Assembly: GCF_002201475.1 (NCBI RefSeq)
Contig: NZ_CP021422.1
Span: 372,001 to 436,000 of the forward strand
Reading direction: 5' to 3'
Length of the DNA: 64,000 nt
Source of the DNA: Acutalibacter muris
Lineage (GTDB): Bacteria; Bacillota; Clostridia; Oscillospirales; Acutalibacteraceae
Part shown: piece after piece, positions 50,307-59,187 of the stretch
Layout of the letters: the number at the start of each line of letters is the position of its first letter
Position numbering within the stretch: the first letter of the stretch is position 1
Made by a program: the position numbers and the translations under genes
Notes under the pieces: model-generated
Seen by the model: the letters and a program-made list of their open reading frames with translations, nothing else
The model's database searches: none
What the model was told of the DNA's origin: nothing

Positions 50307-51554
50307 TTATATCCCCTTCTGCTCCATATAGTTTTTCAGCACCACGGCAATCTCCGCCCGGGTCATGCTGCTTCCGGGGTCGAAGCGGTTGCCGCTTTTC
50401 CCTTGGATTATTCCCTTATCCCTGGCCCAGTCCACTGCGGCGGCGGCATACCCTGAGATATCCCCCTCGTCCTCAAAATCCTGCGCAGGGGAGGGCTCCG
50501 GCTCGCCCTCATAGCGCCAAAGGGTGGCTACGACCTGTTCACGGGTCACCGGGTCGTTCGTTCCGAAAAGGCCGTTTCCATAACCCTCCATAACTCCGGC
50601 CCCATAGGCCCACAGGACGCCGTCGGTATACCACTGCCCGGGCCGGACGTCCGCAAAGGGATTTTCCTCCGGGAGCTTTGACCCGCCCGCTACCCGATAC
50701 AGCACGTTTGCCAGCATGGCCCGGGTCATGGTGCCGCCGGGGGTGAAGCGGCTGTCCCCGGTCCCGCTCATGAGCCCCTTGTCCCGGCAGTATACCACCG
50801 CGTTTGTATACCATCTGCCGTCTGGTACATCGGTGTACCCTGACTTATATACCGACTCCTCTAGTATCATGCACTGCCGGCCCCGGGACCTGAACACGGA
50901 CTCGAACCGGCTTCGGCTGTAGGTCACCCTTCCGGCCAAGGGGTCGGCAAGGGTGACTGTTGTGGGGGTATAGCCGATGAGCACCGCCCCGTGGTCATCG
51001 TGGCTTATGCTCATGAGCTTATTGCTTGGAGAGTACCAGCTAAAGTATGAATGGCGGTCCACCATGCCTATAGTCACCAGGACCACCACCGGGACGCCCT
51101 GCTCTACAAGGGAGTAGAGCTGCCCAGGTGTGGAGCCGGTCATATCCTTGGCGTGCATACGCACGTTATTGGCCTGGAAGTATCTGTCTGCGGCGGTGCA
51201 GAGGGCCGGAGCGCCGCAGATATAGCCCGACAGGGAAAAGGGGTTCCCCACAAAATAATTGTCCATGTCTGGGCCGTACAGTCTGCCGTCGCTGCCGTAG
51301 TGGAAGCTGGGGGAGGCGGTGGGAAGATACCGGCCCGCCATGGTGGTTTTGCTGACCTTATACCCATAGTAATGCATTGCCATTGTAAGGGCGGTGACCT
51401 CACAGCCGGTGGGAAGCTCGGGCATTTGGTAGACGATGGGGAAACCGCTGATGGTATGGCTGCCCCCGGTTTGGGAGGCGGCCGGGACCCTAAGGCCCGC
51501 AGCAATATAGACTGCCGCCAGCAGAAATACGGCATACCTCTTTAACCTTGTCAT
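50307..51554 (-). CDS. Secreted C39-like peptidase with three SLH domains
   Basis: 415 residues. A signal peptide (MTRLKRYAVFLLAAVYIAAG, then Ala-rich cleavage region) is followed by a Peptidase_C39_2 domain: FPIVYQMPELPTGCEVTALT with the catalytic Cys near residue 54, the His probably in SHDDHGAVLIGY, and DP in LADPLAGRVTYSR. The C-terminal 180 residues are three SLH repeats (FTPGGTMTRAMLANVLYRV, FGTNDPVTREQVVATLWRY, FDPGSSMTRAEIAVVLKNY) that attach the protein to secondary wall polymers. The peptidase substrate is unknown. Confidence 0.9.
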   Translation of the reverse strand: MTRLKRYAVFLLAAVYIAAGLRVPAASQTGGSHTISGFPIVYQMPELPTGCEVTALTMAMHYYGYKVSKTTMAGRYLPTASPSFHYGSDGRLYGPDMDNYFVGNPFSLSGYICGAPALCTAADRYFQANNVRMHAKDMTGSTPGQLYSLVEQGVPVVVLVTIGMVDRHSYFSWYSPSNKLMSISHDDHGAVLIGYTPTTVTLADPLAGRVTYSRSRFESVFRSRGRQCMILEESVYKSGYTDVPDGRWYTNAVVYCRDKGLMSGTGDSRFTPGGTMTRAMLANVLYRVAGGSKLPEENPFADVRPGQWYTDGVLWAYGAGVMEGYGNGLFGTNDPVTREQVVATLWRYEGEPEPSPAQDFEDEGDISGYAAAAVDWARDKGIIQGKSGNRFDPGSSMTRAEIAVVLKNYMEQKGI

Positions 51555-51623
51555 AAATAATTCCCCATTCCCATGTGTTATATGTCAATTATAGCGCAGA
51601 GCGCGGAAAATATCAAGTACAGG

Positions 51624-51652
51624 TTGAAACCTCCACACGCCTATGGTATGAT
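51624..51652 (+). promoter_or_regulatory. Sigma-A promoter for the dehydratase-aldolase operon
   Basis: TTGAAA (51624-51629) and TATGAT (51647-51652), 17-base spacer, extended TGG. Confidence 0.75.
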
Positions 51653-51694
51653 AAGCGTAACCGATATGCCAGCGTGAAAGGAGCGTTAAAGCCT

Positions 51695-53455
51695 ATGCTT
51701 ATAAGTCAAAAGATGAGGGAGCTCTCGCCGGAGCTGGACCCGCTGCGCCTGGGCACCGGCTGGAGGCCCGAGGAGCTTTCTAAACCACAGATATTCATTG
51801 AGAGCACCTTCGGCGACAGCCACCCGGGCTCCGGGCATTTGGATAAGCTGGTGGAGGCCGCCAAAGAGGGCATAGCCGAAGCCGGCGGCCGCGGGGCCAG
51901 ATACTTCTGCACGGACATATGTGACGGCGAGAGCCAGGGCACCGACGGCATCAACTACTCCCTTATGAGCCGAGAGATGATAGCCAATATGATAGAGATA
52001 CAACAGAGCGCCACCCCCTTTGACGCAGGGGTGTATATTGCCAGCTGTGACAAGGGCCTGCCAGGGAACCTGATGGGGCTTATGCGTGTAAATATCCCGG
52101 CGGTAGTGGTAACCGGCGGCACCATGGCGGCGGGGCCCCAGCTGCTTACCCTGGAGCAGCTGGGCATATACTCCGCAAGGTACGAGCGGGGGGAGATAGA
52201 CGAGAGCGAGCTAAACTGGGCAAAGCGAAACGCCTGTCCCAGCTGCGGGGCCTGCTCCTTTATTGGCACGGCCTCCACCATGCAGATAATGGCCGAGGCC
52301 CTGGGGCTGGCCCTTCCCGGCAGTGCCCTGCTGCCCGCCACAAGCCCGGACCTTTTGGAGTATGCGAAAAGCGCGGGGAGGCTTGCGGTAAAGCTGGCAA
52401 ATAGCCAGGGCATGAGGCCCTCGGACATAGTGACCCTAGAGAGCTTTGAGAACGCCATACTGGTCCACGCGGCGGTGTCCGGCTCCACGAACTGCCTTCT
52501 GCACCTTCCGGCCATGGCCCACGAGCTGGAGCTGGAGATAACCGGCGACACCTTCGACCAGCTGCACAGGGGAGCCCGCTACCTTCTGGACGTGCGCCCT
52601 GCGGGGCGCTGGCCGGCGGAGTTCTTTTACTATGCCGGGGGCGTGCCGGCTATAATGGAGGAGATAAAGGGGCACATGCACCTGGACGCCATGACCGTCA
52701 CAGGGAAGACTTTAGGGGAGAACCTGGAGGAGCTGAAAGCCGGCGGTTTCTATGATCGGTGCCAGGAGTGGCTGGAGAAGGCCAATAAGAAGCACCATAC
52801 AAGCATAACCCGCGAGGACGTTATCCGGCCCTATGACAGGGCTTTGGGCACGGACGGCTCTATCGCCATTTTAAAGGGCAACCTGGCCCCGGAGGGGGCT
52901 GTGATAAAGCACACCGCCTGCCCAAGAGAGATGTTCTCCGCCACTCTTACTGCCCGGCCCTTTGACAGCGAGGAGGAGTGCATAGACGCGGTGCTACACC
53001 ACAGGGTGAAGCCCGGGGACGCGGTGTTCATCCGCTATGAGGGGCCAAAGGGCTCGGGTATGCCGGAGATGTTCTATACCTCCGAAGCCATATCCTCGGA
53101 CAAGGAGCTGGGCCGCAGCATTGCCCTTATCACCGACGGCCGCTTCTCCGGGGCCTCCACCGGTCCGGCCGTAGGCCATTGCAGCCCAGAGGCCCAGGTG
53201 GGCGGGCCCATAGCCTTAGTCGAGGAGGGAGACCTTATACGCCTGGACGTTAAAGAGCGGGTGCTGGAGATAGTGGGCGTGAAGGGGGAGCGGAGGACCC
53301 CGGAGGAGATAGACGCGATACTGGCGAAGAGAAAAAAGCGCTGGAAACCGAAGCCGGTGAAATATAAGCGGGGAGCGCTGCGGCTGTTCTCAGAGCTGGC
53401 GGCTTCGCCCATGAAGGGCGCGTACCTTGACTATGGCAATTTTGATAAAGAATAA
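51695..53455 (+). CDS. IlvD/Edd family dehydratase (YjhG/YagF-like sugar-acid dehydratase)
   Basis: 586 residues, Fe-S dehydratase. Cluster-ligand Cys are in CDGESQG, ASCDKGLPGNLMGL and NACPSCGACSFIGTAST; DGRFSGASTGPAVGHCSPEA is the C-terminal signature. The central part (ENAILVHAAVSGSTNCLLHL) is closer to E. coli YjhG/YagF xylonate dehydratases than to IlvD as I recall them. Next to KDPG aldolase, a role in making a 2-keto-3-deoxy sugar acid is more likely than branched-chain amino acid synthesis. The ATG at 51695 has AAAGGAG upstream; a GTG at 51674 is also in frame. Confidence 0.8.
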   Translation: MLISQKMRELSPELDPLRLGTGWRPEELSKPQIFIESTFGDSHPGSGHLDKLVEAAKEGIAEAGGRGARYFCTDICDGESQGTDGINYSLMSREMIANMIEIQQSATPFDAGVYIASCDKGLPGNLMGLMRVNIPAVVVTGGTMAAGPQLLTLEQLGIYSARYERGEIDESELNWAKRNACPSCGACSFIGTASTMQIMAEALGLALPGSALLPATSPDLLEYAKSAGRLAVKLANSQGMRPSDIVTLESFENAILVHAAVSGSTNCLLHLPAMAHELELEITGDTFDQLHRGARYLLDVRPAGRWPAEFFYYAGGVPAIMEEIKGHMHLDAMTVTGKTLGENLEELKAGGFYDRCQEWLEKANKKHHTSITREDVIRPYDRALGTDGSIAILKGNLAPEGAVIKHTACPREMFSATLTARPFDSEEECIDAVLHHRVKPGDAVFIRYEGPKGSGMPEMFYTSEAISSDKELGRSIALITDGRFSGASTGPAVGHCSPEAQVGGPIALVEEGDLIRLDVKERVLEIVGVKGERRTPEEIDAILAKRKKRWKPKPVKYKRGALRLFSELAASPMKGAYLDYGNFDKE

Positions 53456-53471
53456 AGCGGGAGGAATGCAG

Positions 53472-54119
53472 ATGGACAAGCTGAGTCAAAGGATTTCAGA
53501 GATAGGCATAGTGCCGGTGATAAAGCTTACGGACCCGGAGCGGGACGCGGTAAAATTGGCACAGGCCCTTTGCGCCGGTGATGTGCCCGTGGCCGAGGTC
53601 ACCTTCAGGGCAAGTGGGGCCGAGAGGGCAATACGGCTGATGAAGGAGGCCCGGCCGGACATGATAGTGGGCGCGGGCACGGTTACAAGCACGGAGCAGA
53701 TAGACGCGGCCCTAAACGCGGGGGGACAGTTTATCGTCACCCCGGGCTTCGACCCGGAGCTGGTGGAGTATGCCCAGAAAAATGGAGTGCCCATATACCC
53801 CGGCTGCACCACCCCCACGGACTACCACGCCGCCTTGAAATTCGGGCTGGAGCTTATCAAGTTCTTCCCCGCCGAGCAGTCCGGGGGACTTCCGAAGATA
53901 AAGGCCATGAGCGCGCCCTTCCCCCAGTTTAAGGTGATGCCCACAGGGGGTATCTCCATCGGCAACCTGCGGGAGTATATAAGCTGCCCGGTGATAGCGG
54001 CCTGTGGGGGCTCCTACATGGTGACAGGAGAACTCGTCGAGGGGCAGAGATGGGAGGAGATCACTGAGCTCTGCCGGTTATCAAGAGAGATAGTCAAGTC
54101 GGCCAGAAGCGAAGGGTAA
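53472..54119 (+). CDS. eda: 2-dehydro-3-deoxyphosphogluconate aldolase
   Basis: Class I aldolase cleaving KDPG to pyruvate and glyceraldehyde 3-phosphate. 215 residues, TIM barrel. Schiff-base Lys is in ELIKFFPAEQSGG; EVTFRASGAERAI carries the catalytic Glu, GAGTVTSTEQ and TPGFDPELVEY follow, MPTGGIS binds phosphate. GGGAGGA precedes the ATG at 53472. It ends the pathway from kduI, kduD and kdgK and is cotranscribed with the dehydratase 16 bases upstream. Confidence 0.95.
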   Translation: MDKLSQRISEIGIVPVIKLTDPERDAVKLAQALCAGDVPVAEVTFRASGAERAIRLMKEARPDMIVGAGTVTSTEQIDAALNAGGQFIVTPGFDPELVEYAQKNGVPIYPGCTTPTDYHAALKFGLELIKFFPAEQSGGLPKIKAMSAPFPQFKVMPTGGISIGNLREYISCPVIAACGGSYMVTGELVEGQRWEEITELCRLSREIVKSARSEG

Positions 54120-54160
54120 AAAAAGGGTACGGACCCGCAGAAGGTCCGTACCCTTTTTTT
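54118..54160. terminator. Bidirectional terminator after eda
   Basis: AAAAGGGTACGGACC pairs with GGTCCGTACCCTTTT around a seven-base loop; T run on the plus strand and, for the convergent isomerase gene, on the minus strand as well. Confidence 0.92.
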
Positions 54161-54167
54161 ATTCTGT

Positions 54168-54992
54168 TCAGATACCCAGCACGTCCCGAAGGTAAATCCG
54201 GGAGACCTCCGCCGAGTGGAAGTTGCAGACCTCGGGCCGGTCCAGTTCCACACAGAGCACCCCGTCAAAGCCTACCTCAGTGAGGGCGGCCTTCACCGCC
54301 GGGAAGTCCACCGTGCCGTGGCCAAGGGCCCTAAAGCTGGCCATCTTTTCCCGGCCTTGGGCTTTGGAAAGGGCATATGTGTCCACGTCCTTCAGGTGCA
54401 TATAGGCAATGCGGCCACCATACTGCCGGATAAGCGCCGCCGGGTCCATGCCCGCCAGGGTGGTGTGGGCGGTGTCGAAGCAGAAGCTGACATACTCCGG
54501 CTCGGTGTGGGCGGCAAAGTAGTCGATGTCGCTTTGGGAGAACACGCAGGTGCCATAGTGGGGGTGGAAACAGACGGTCACGCCCTTCTCACTGGCGTAT
54601 TTTCCAAGGCGGTTCACAATCTCACAGATGGTATCTATCATCTTTGGGTCGGTGGGCCGCTCGAAGGGCTCCTCTCCAAAGCCGCCGTGCTGGCAGTTGT
54701 ACCATTTGCCGCCTATTTCTGAGAGAAAGTCCACCTGCTCCATGGCCCGCTTTAACGAGCCCTCAATGTCCAGGTCGAAGTGGCCGTAGAGGTTCACAAG
54801 CTCTACCCCGCAATCATCGGCCAGCTTTCTCAGCTCGCCGGGGTCGCCCTTATAGTAGTCACGGATAAAGGCAAAGTTCTCCACGGTGTCGTAACCCAGG
54901 AACTTGCACTCCTTGAAGCTTTGCTCAAGCTGGCGCTTTGCGGTCTCCTGGTCGCCGTGTATCCAGGTCCAGCCGGTATATGCTGCTTTCAT
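54168..54992 (-). CDS. Sugar phosphate isomerase/epimerase (TIM-barrel, AP-endonuclease-2 like)
   Basis: 274 residues of the xylose-isomerase-like TIM barrel family. Likely metal ligands: Glu in ENFAFIRDYY, CFHPHYGTCVFSQSDID, FCFDTAHTTLAGMDP and YMHLKDVDTYAL, Glu in VELDRPEV. The family includes inosose dehydratases and sugar epimerases; the substrate cannot be read. It lies downstream of a Gfo/Idh oxidoreductase gene (16-base gap), a frequent pairing in sugar catabolism. AAGGAGG precedes the ATG. Confidence 0.85.
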   Translation of the reverse strand: MKAAYTGWTWIHGDQETAKRQLEQSFKECKFLGYDTVENFAFIRDYYKGDPGELRKLADDCGVELVNLYGHFDLDIEGSLKRAMEQVDFLSEIGGKWYNCQHGGFGEEPFERPTDPKMIDTICEIVNRLGKYASEKGVTVCFHPHYGTCVFSQSDIDYFAAHTEPEYVSFCFDTAHTTLAGMDPAALIRQYGGRIAYMHLKDVDTYALSKAQGREKMASFRALGHGTVDFPAVKAALTEVGFDGVLCVELDRPEVCNFHSAEVSRIYLRDVLGI

Positions 54993-55008
54993 TGTATTGT
55001 CCTCCTTA

Positions 55009-56214
55009 TTATTCGTCTAAAATTCCGTGCATGGGGTTGTTCTTCATGGGCGCGGTGCGGCTGTACTTGGTAGCGATAGGCACGTAGGCCTTCCGCTCGC
55101 TGGACTTGGAGAAGGCCGTCATTATCTCCAGCACGTGGCGCTGCTGCTGGAAGTTCGCCCGGTGGTCCCGGCCGGTGCGCAGGGCCTTGCACATATCCGC
55201 AAGCCCTAGCCCCCGGCTGTTCTCCGGGTAGTCGTACATCAGCGGCATCTCCCGCCAGCCCGCGTAGAAGTCGGGCACACCGTGGCGCATAAGGCCCGGG
55301 TCGGTCTTGGGGGCGGCCGCAAAGTCCTCGGGCCGCAGAAGCAGTACCGGCCCGCCGAAGGTGTTGGGGTCCGGCACCATCATGCTGCCCCTTGTGCCAT
55401 AGACCTCAAAGCGGGACTGGGCGGTGTAGTGCACGTCGAAGGTAGTGAAGACCTGGGCGATGGCCCCGCTCTCAAACTCGATATTCCCCGAAAGCCATGT
55501 GTCCACGTCCACATTTATCGTCTCTCCCCGATGAGGCTCGGAGGTGATGAGCCGCTCTGTAAAGGAGCGCTTGGTCATGCCCGTCAGTCCCTTTGCTTCC
55601 CCCAAAAGCTGCACCAGGGCTGTGATGTAATAAGGGCCCATATCCAGCATGGGACCGCCGCCCCGCTTATAGTAGAACTCCGGGTCCGGGTGCCAGGTCT
55701 CGTGGCCGCGGCAGACCATGGCACAGCTGACCCCCACTATGTCGCCTATGTAGCCGTCGTCGATAAGCCTGCGGGCAGTCTGTATGCCCGCGCCCATAAA
55801 GGTGTCCGGCGCGCCGCCCAGCCGCAGGTTCTTCTCCTCCGCCAGGGCTATGAGAGCACCGGCCTCCTCCATGTCCACCCCCAGGGGCTTTTCCGAGTAC
55901 ACGTGCTTGCCGTGGAGAAGGGCCTGCTTCGTGACCTCGAAGTGCTCATAGGGGCGGGTAAGGTTCAAGATAACTTCAACCTCCGGGTCGTTAAAGGCTT
56001 CGTACATATCCTTATACATTTTGGGTTCCCGGACGCCGGCGCCCTGCTCGATTTCAGCCTTCACATAGGCAGCGCCCTTCTCGGCCCTATCGGGGATAAG
56101 GTCGCAGACCCCCACCAGCTCCACCTCACGGAAGGTATGGGTGATGTTCTGCAGATAGATACCGCTGATGGCGCCCACGCCTATCATGGCAGCTTTTACA
56201 GGCCTATACTTCAT
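55009..56214 (-). CDS. Gfo/Idh/MocA family oxidoreductase
   Basis: 401 residues. NAD(P) fold at the N-terminus (AAMIGVGAISGIYLQNI) with VILNLTRPYEHFEVTKQALL and HVYSEKPLGVDMEEAGALIA. The C-terminal domain has PMLDMGPYYITALVQLLGE. Its length and the GGGPMLDMGPYY motif suggest a sugar or inositol-type dehydrogenase different from the one at 48773. The start overlaps the end of the membrane protein gene by 11 bases; AAAGGAAG precedes the ATG. Confidence 0.88.
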   Translation of the reverse strand: MKYRPVKAAMIGVGAISGIYLQNITHTFREVELVGVCDLIPDRAEKGAAYVKAEIEQGAGVREPKMYKDMYEAFNDPEVEVILNLTRPYEHFEVTKQALLHGKHVYSEKPLGVDMEEAGALIALAEEKNLRLGGAPDTFMGAGIQTARRLIDDGYIGDIVGVSCAMVCRGHETWHPDPEFYYKRGGGPMLDMGPYYITALVQLLGEAKGLTGMTKRSFTERLITSEPHRGETINVDVDTWLSGNIEFESGAIAQVFTTFDVHYTAQSRFEVYGTRGSMMVPDPNTFGGPVLLLRPEDFAAAPKTDPGLMRHGVPDFYAGWREMPLMYDYPENSRGLGLADMCKALRTGRDHRANFQQQRHVLEIMTAFSKSSERKAYVPIATKYSRTAPMKNNPMHGILDE

Positions 56215-57763
56215 TTTCTGTCTTCCTTTCTAATTTGGTTTTGATAAACTGGAGCCCATAAAGAGCAAGAAGGATATAGATGGGCACATAGGTGAACAGG
56301 TACCTTGCCCTGGCTTCAAACAGCAGCTCGAAAAGGGTGAGCCCGACGACGGATAGCAGCATCATATCCTTCTCGGGATTTTTTGGGGGGAACATGGCAA
56401 TAATAGCAAGGAAAAGCACCGACAGCCAGACCATCTGGGCAAAATTCGTCCAGAGGGGGTAATATTTGCCGGGTTCCTCCCCGCCGTAGTACACCCCCCG
56501 GAGGAATTCGCAGAAGGGGTTGGCTTTCGGCTCGTTCATGCCGGAGAAGAAATACCCCTCCCCGCCCCAGGCGAAGGTGCCGTCATAGTAGTTTGTAAGG
56601 GTCTTCCTGGCCCCGTGTTTCATAAGGCCTATGGGGCCCATTTCCCTGATACGCTCAAGGGCCAGCTTCATATTTCCCCGGTTGCGCTCCTTGACGCTTG
56701 AGAAGGTGTTGGAGTACAGGTTGTCGTCGCCGTTATACGCGCCCATGGTCTCGGTATTGAGCCCCATCATGAAGAAGTGGGCGGCCCCGAAGGCGCCCTC
56801 CCTGTCCACGGGGAAGTTCATGCTCCGTATGGCCAGCTTGCAGAACATGAAGGAGCCCGCAATCCCCACTATCACCGCGCAGCCCCCGGCGGCAAGCCTC
56901 TGAAGGCTCTCCTTTGTAAGGCCGTTTTTAAGCCAGCGGAGCGCTTCGGCTATGAGCACGGCGATAAACGCTATCAGTACCTGGGGCTTTATGCGGTAGC
57001 CTATTACCCCAAGGGCCGCCATACAGAGCCATGGCAGCCACCGATAGCGGCAGCGCTCCCGGTTCACATATATAGCGGCGGTTGCCAGCGGGAAGGGCAG
57101 GGCCATGGAGTCCGAATAGGGGACAGTCACCCAGGGGGAGATACCCACAAGGAAGAGGTACAGCGTATATCCCAGTATGGCCATGCTCCTGCTTTTAAAG
57201 AGCCTGTGGACCACCTGGACCAGCAAAAGGCCGCAAAGGGAATTTAAAAGGCACTGTATGCAGATGATAAAGAAATACTCCTGCTCATGCAGGCCCATAA
57301 TGTGGGCGGCCCGGTAAAAAAGGGAGAAGATCCAGACCAGCATAAGGTTATTGGGGAACTCCGAGAAGTACCAGCGTATCTTTGAGAGGTATTCCCCCTC
57401 CCCGTGGGCGATAGCGCTGGCGGTGTTGTTTACGGTGGGCACGTCCCAGGCGGTGCGGAACCAGTATTGGGAGGCTGCGAAGACCTGTAGGAAAAACAGC
57501 AGCGCTGTGGCAATAAAAAGGGCTCTTTTGCCCGGGCCGAGCCCCGCCAGTATGGAGCTGTATCGGTGCAGCGAGAAGACCAGCAGCAGCCCAATGGCCA
57601 GCAGCATAAAGGCCGGCAGAAACTGGGTGGTAAGGTATTTCCTGGAGAAATTTATATGGGACAAAAACAGGCACACAAAAAGGCTCCCGCCAAGTATCAG
57701 CCCGTACAGCCACCCAAGGGCTTTTTGAAGCCCGTCCGCGGCCCTTTCCCGGCTCCCGTTCAT
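56204..57763 (-). CDS. Polytopic membrane protein, GT-C glycosyltransferase-like
   Basis: 519 residues with about twelve membrane segments and a large extracellular loop near residues 295-425 (FMMGLNTETMGAYNGDDNLY, YYDGTFAWGGEGYFF). An early acidic site (TAWDVPTVNNTASAI) after the first segments and the late FEARARYLFTYVPIYIL resemble GT39/GT-C enzymes that use polyprenyl-phosphate sugars. No specific family is certain. The promoter at 57810-57838 drives it, and the Gfo/Idh gene overlaps its end. Confidence 0.7.
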   Translation of the reverse strand: MNGSRERAADGLQKALGWLYGLILGGSLFVCLFLSHINFSRKYLTTQFLPAFMLLAIGLLLVFSLHRYSSILAGLGPGKRALFIATALLFFLQVFAASQYWFRTAWDVPTVNNTASAIAHGEGEYLSKIRWYFSEFPNNLMLVWIFSLFYRAAHIMGLHEQEYFFIICIQCLLNSLCGLLLVQVVHRLFKSRSMAILGYTLYLFLVGISPWVTVPYSDSMALPFPLATAAIYVNRERCRYRWLPWLCMAALGVIGYRIKPQVLIAFIAVLIAEALRWLKNGLTKESLQRLAAGGCAVIVGIAGSFMFCKLAIRSMNFPVDREGAFGAAHFFMMGLNTETMGAYNGDDNLYSNTFSSVKERNRGNMKLALERIREMGPIGLMKHGARKTLTNYYDGTFAWGGEGYFFSGMNEPKANPFCEFLRGVYYGGEEPGKYYPLWTNFAQMVWLSVLFLAIIAMFPPKNPEKDMMLLSVVGLTLFELLFEARARYLFTYVPIYILLALYGLQFIKTKLERKTENEV

Positions 57764-57809
57764 AACCGTTCAACCCCTTTTTCTTTAAATGAACCGTCAG
57801 TTTTTCTTT

Positions 57810-57838
57810 ATTCTACCACACTTGATAACTGTTGACAA
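57810..57838 (-). promoter_or_regulatory. Sigma-A promoter for the GT-C-like gene
   Basis: Minus-strand TTGTCA (57838-57833) and TAGAAT (57815-57810), 17-base spacer, extended TGG; divergent from the riboswitch promoter. Confidence 0.75.
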
Positions 57839-57856
57839 GAGAAAAAGCAAAGACTC

Positions 57857-57885
57857 TTGACAAGCCGTTTCAGCTCTGGTATAAT
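57857..57885 (+). promoter_or_regulatory. Sigma-A promoter for the riboswitch-exchanger unit
   Basis: Perfect TTGACA (57857-57862) and perfect TATAAT (57880-57885), 17-base spacer, extended TGG. The transcript should start near 57892. Confidence 0.88.
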
Positions 57886-57898
57886 ATGCCTACAATCG

Positions 57899-58070
57899 AA
57901 AACCCATGGGGGAGTAGTTAGGCGCGTTTCGCGTGGCAAGTCAACATACCCGGCGTTCTGCCTGGCTTGTCTTAAATAACGAGACTCATGTATGGCTGAA
58001 AGCCGTACATGCGCGGATTTGTCTTCTTGGGCTCACGTATGGCTTTGGGGCTGTGCGTGGGCCTTTTCGT
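57899..58070 (+). promoter_or_regulatory. yybP-ykoY (manganese) riboswitch with terminator
   Basis: The aptamer carries the class hallmarks: GGGGGAGTAGTT (about 57908-57919), AAGTCAACAT, a GGCAAG...GGCTTGTC helix, and AACGAGACTCATG (about 57977-57990). A following hairpin CATGTA-GGCT/AGCC-TACATG shares the CATG of the closing helix (57987-58011). A ten-pair terminator follows (58030-58039 with 58054-58063) and TTTTCGTTT. Metal binding to this class normally favours read-through. The controlled gene starts at 58103. Confidence 0.92.
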
Positions 58071-58102
58071 TTGGAATTAAAAATGGAGGAGAGGGAAAGG
58101 AA

Positions 58103-59080
58103 ATGGAACTGGCACTGGTAATTTTTCTGTTCGTCGTAGGTATTGTGTTCATCGTCAAGGGGGGCGACTACTTTGTGGACGCGGCCTCCTGGATAGCGGA
58201 GGTCAGCGGTATACCAAAGCTGATAATCGGGGCCACAATCGTAAGCCTTGCCACCACCCTGCCGGAGATGCTGGTCTCGGTGATGGCCGCAGCCCAGGGG
58301 AAGGTGGACATGGCTATCGGCAACGCCGTGGGCAGCGTGACGGCCAACATTGGCCTTATAATGGCCATCTCTATCCTGTGTATGCCTGGTAAGGCCCGGC
58401 GGAGGGACTATCTTAAAAAGTCCGTGCTCATGCTGGGGGCCGCGCTGATAGTGGTGCTCTCCGGGTTCATGGGGCAGATGGGGATAGTGGTAGCTATCGT
58501 AATGATAGCCATCTTCGCCGTATTCATGGCCGACAATATCCTTGAGGCAAAACGCTCCATGAGCGCCACCCGCACGGACAGCACACGGGCTATAGAGCGG
58601 CCAAAGCCGGAGCGCAGGGAGATAATCGTCAATATAATCAAGTTTGCTGTGGGCACCGTGGGCATTGTCTGGGGTGCGGACCTGCTGGTGGACAACGGCA
58701 GCGAGCTTGCAAGGTTTATAGGTATCTCAGAGCGGATAATCGGCGTGACTGTGATAGCCGTGGGCACCTCCCTGCCGGAGCTTATCACCACCATCACGGC
58801 CATAGTGAAGAAGGAGTCCTCCCTGTCGGTGGGCAATATACTTGGGGCCAACATCATAGACCTTACGCTTATACTGCCCATCAGCGCCCTGGTCTCCGGC
58901 AAAGCCCTGCCCATTGCCCCGGCCTCCGCCCTGCTGGACCTGCCCGCCTGCCTGCTGGTGGGGGGCGTGGCAATTATACCCACAATATTTACCCAGAAAT
59001 TCTCAAGGGTCCAAGGTGTGCTGCTGCTGGCCATATATACCGTGTATGTGGCCATTACCTGTGTGGTAATAGGGGCATGA
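58103..59080 (+). CDS. CaCA-family cation exchanger (YrbG type)
   Basis: 325 residues with about ten membrane segments in two inverted repeats. The alpha repeats are GATIVSLATTLPEMLVS with IGNAVGSVTANIGLIMA, and GVTVIAVGTSLPELITT with VGNILGANIIDLTLIL, carrying the paired acidic residues of Ca2+/Na+ exchangers. GAGGGAAAGG precedes the ATG at 58103; the frame is open upstream through the riboswitch but that is not coding. Its position under a manganese riboswitch suggests Mn2+ export or Mn-linked Ca2+ exchange. Confidence 0.9.
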   Translation: MELALVIFLFVVGIVFIVKGGDYFVDAASWIAEVSGIPKLIIGATIVSLATTLPEMLVSVMAAAQGKVDMAIGNAVGSVTANIGLIMAISILCMPGKARRRDYLKKSVLMLGAALIVVLSGFMGQMGIVVAIVMIAIFAVFMADNILEAKRSMSATRTDSTRAIERPKPERREIIVNIIKFAVGTVGIVWGADLLVDNGSELARFIGISERIIGVTVIAVGTSLPELITTITAIVKKESSLSVGNILGANIIDLTLILPISALVSGKALPIAPASALLDLPACLLVGGVAIIPTIFTQKFSRVQGVLLLAIYTVYVAITCVVIGA

Positions 59081-59187
59081 AAAAATTTTTTTATCTGTGC
59101 AAGGAAACGCCCTTTTCAACCGTATTATAGTCAGAGCCGTTTAAAAACGGCCCGTGAAAACGGCAAATATATCAGGAGGAAGGTCAC

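Noticed and set aside
57992..58102. N-terminal extension of the exchanger
   Set aside because: It lies over the riboswitch expression platform and terminator; the ATG at 58103 follows GAGGGAAAGG.
59103..59126. GGAAAC...CGTATT as an ECF autoregulated promoter
   Set aside because: The spacer is only about 12 bases, too short for the usual 16-17; a real promoter could not be identified there.
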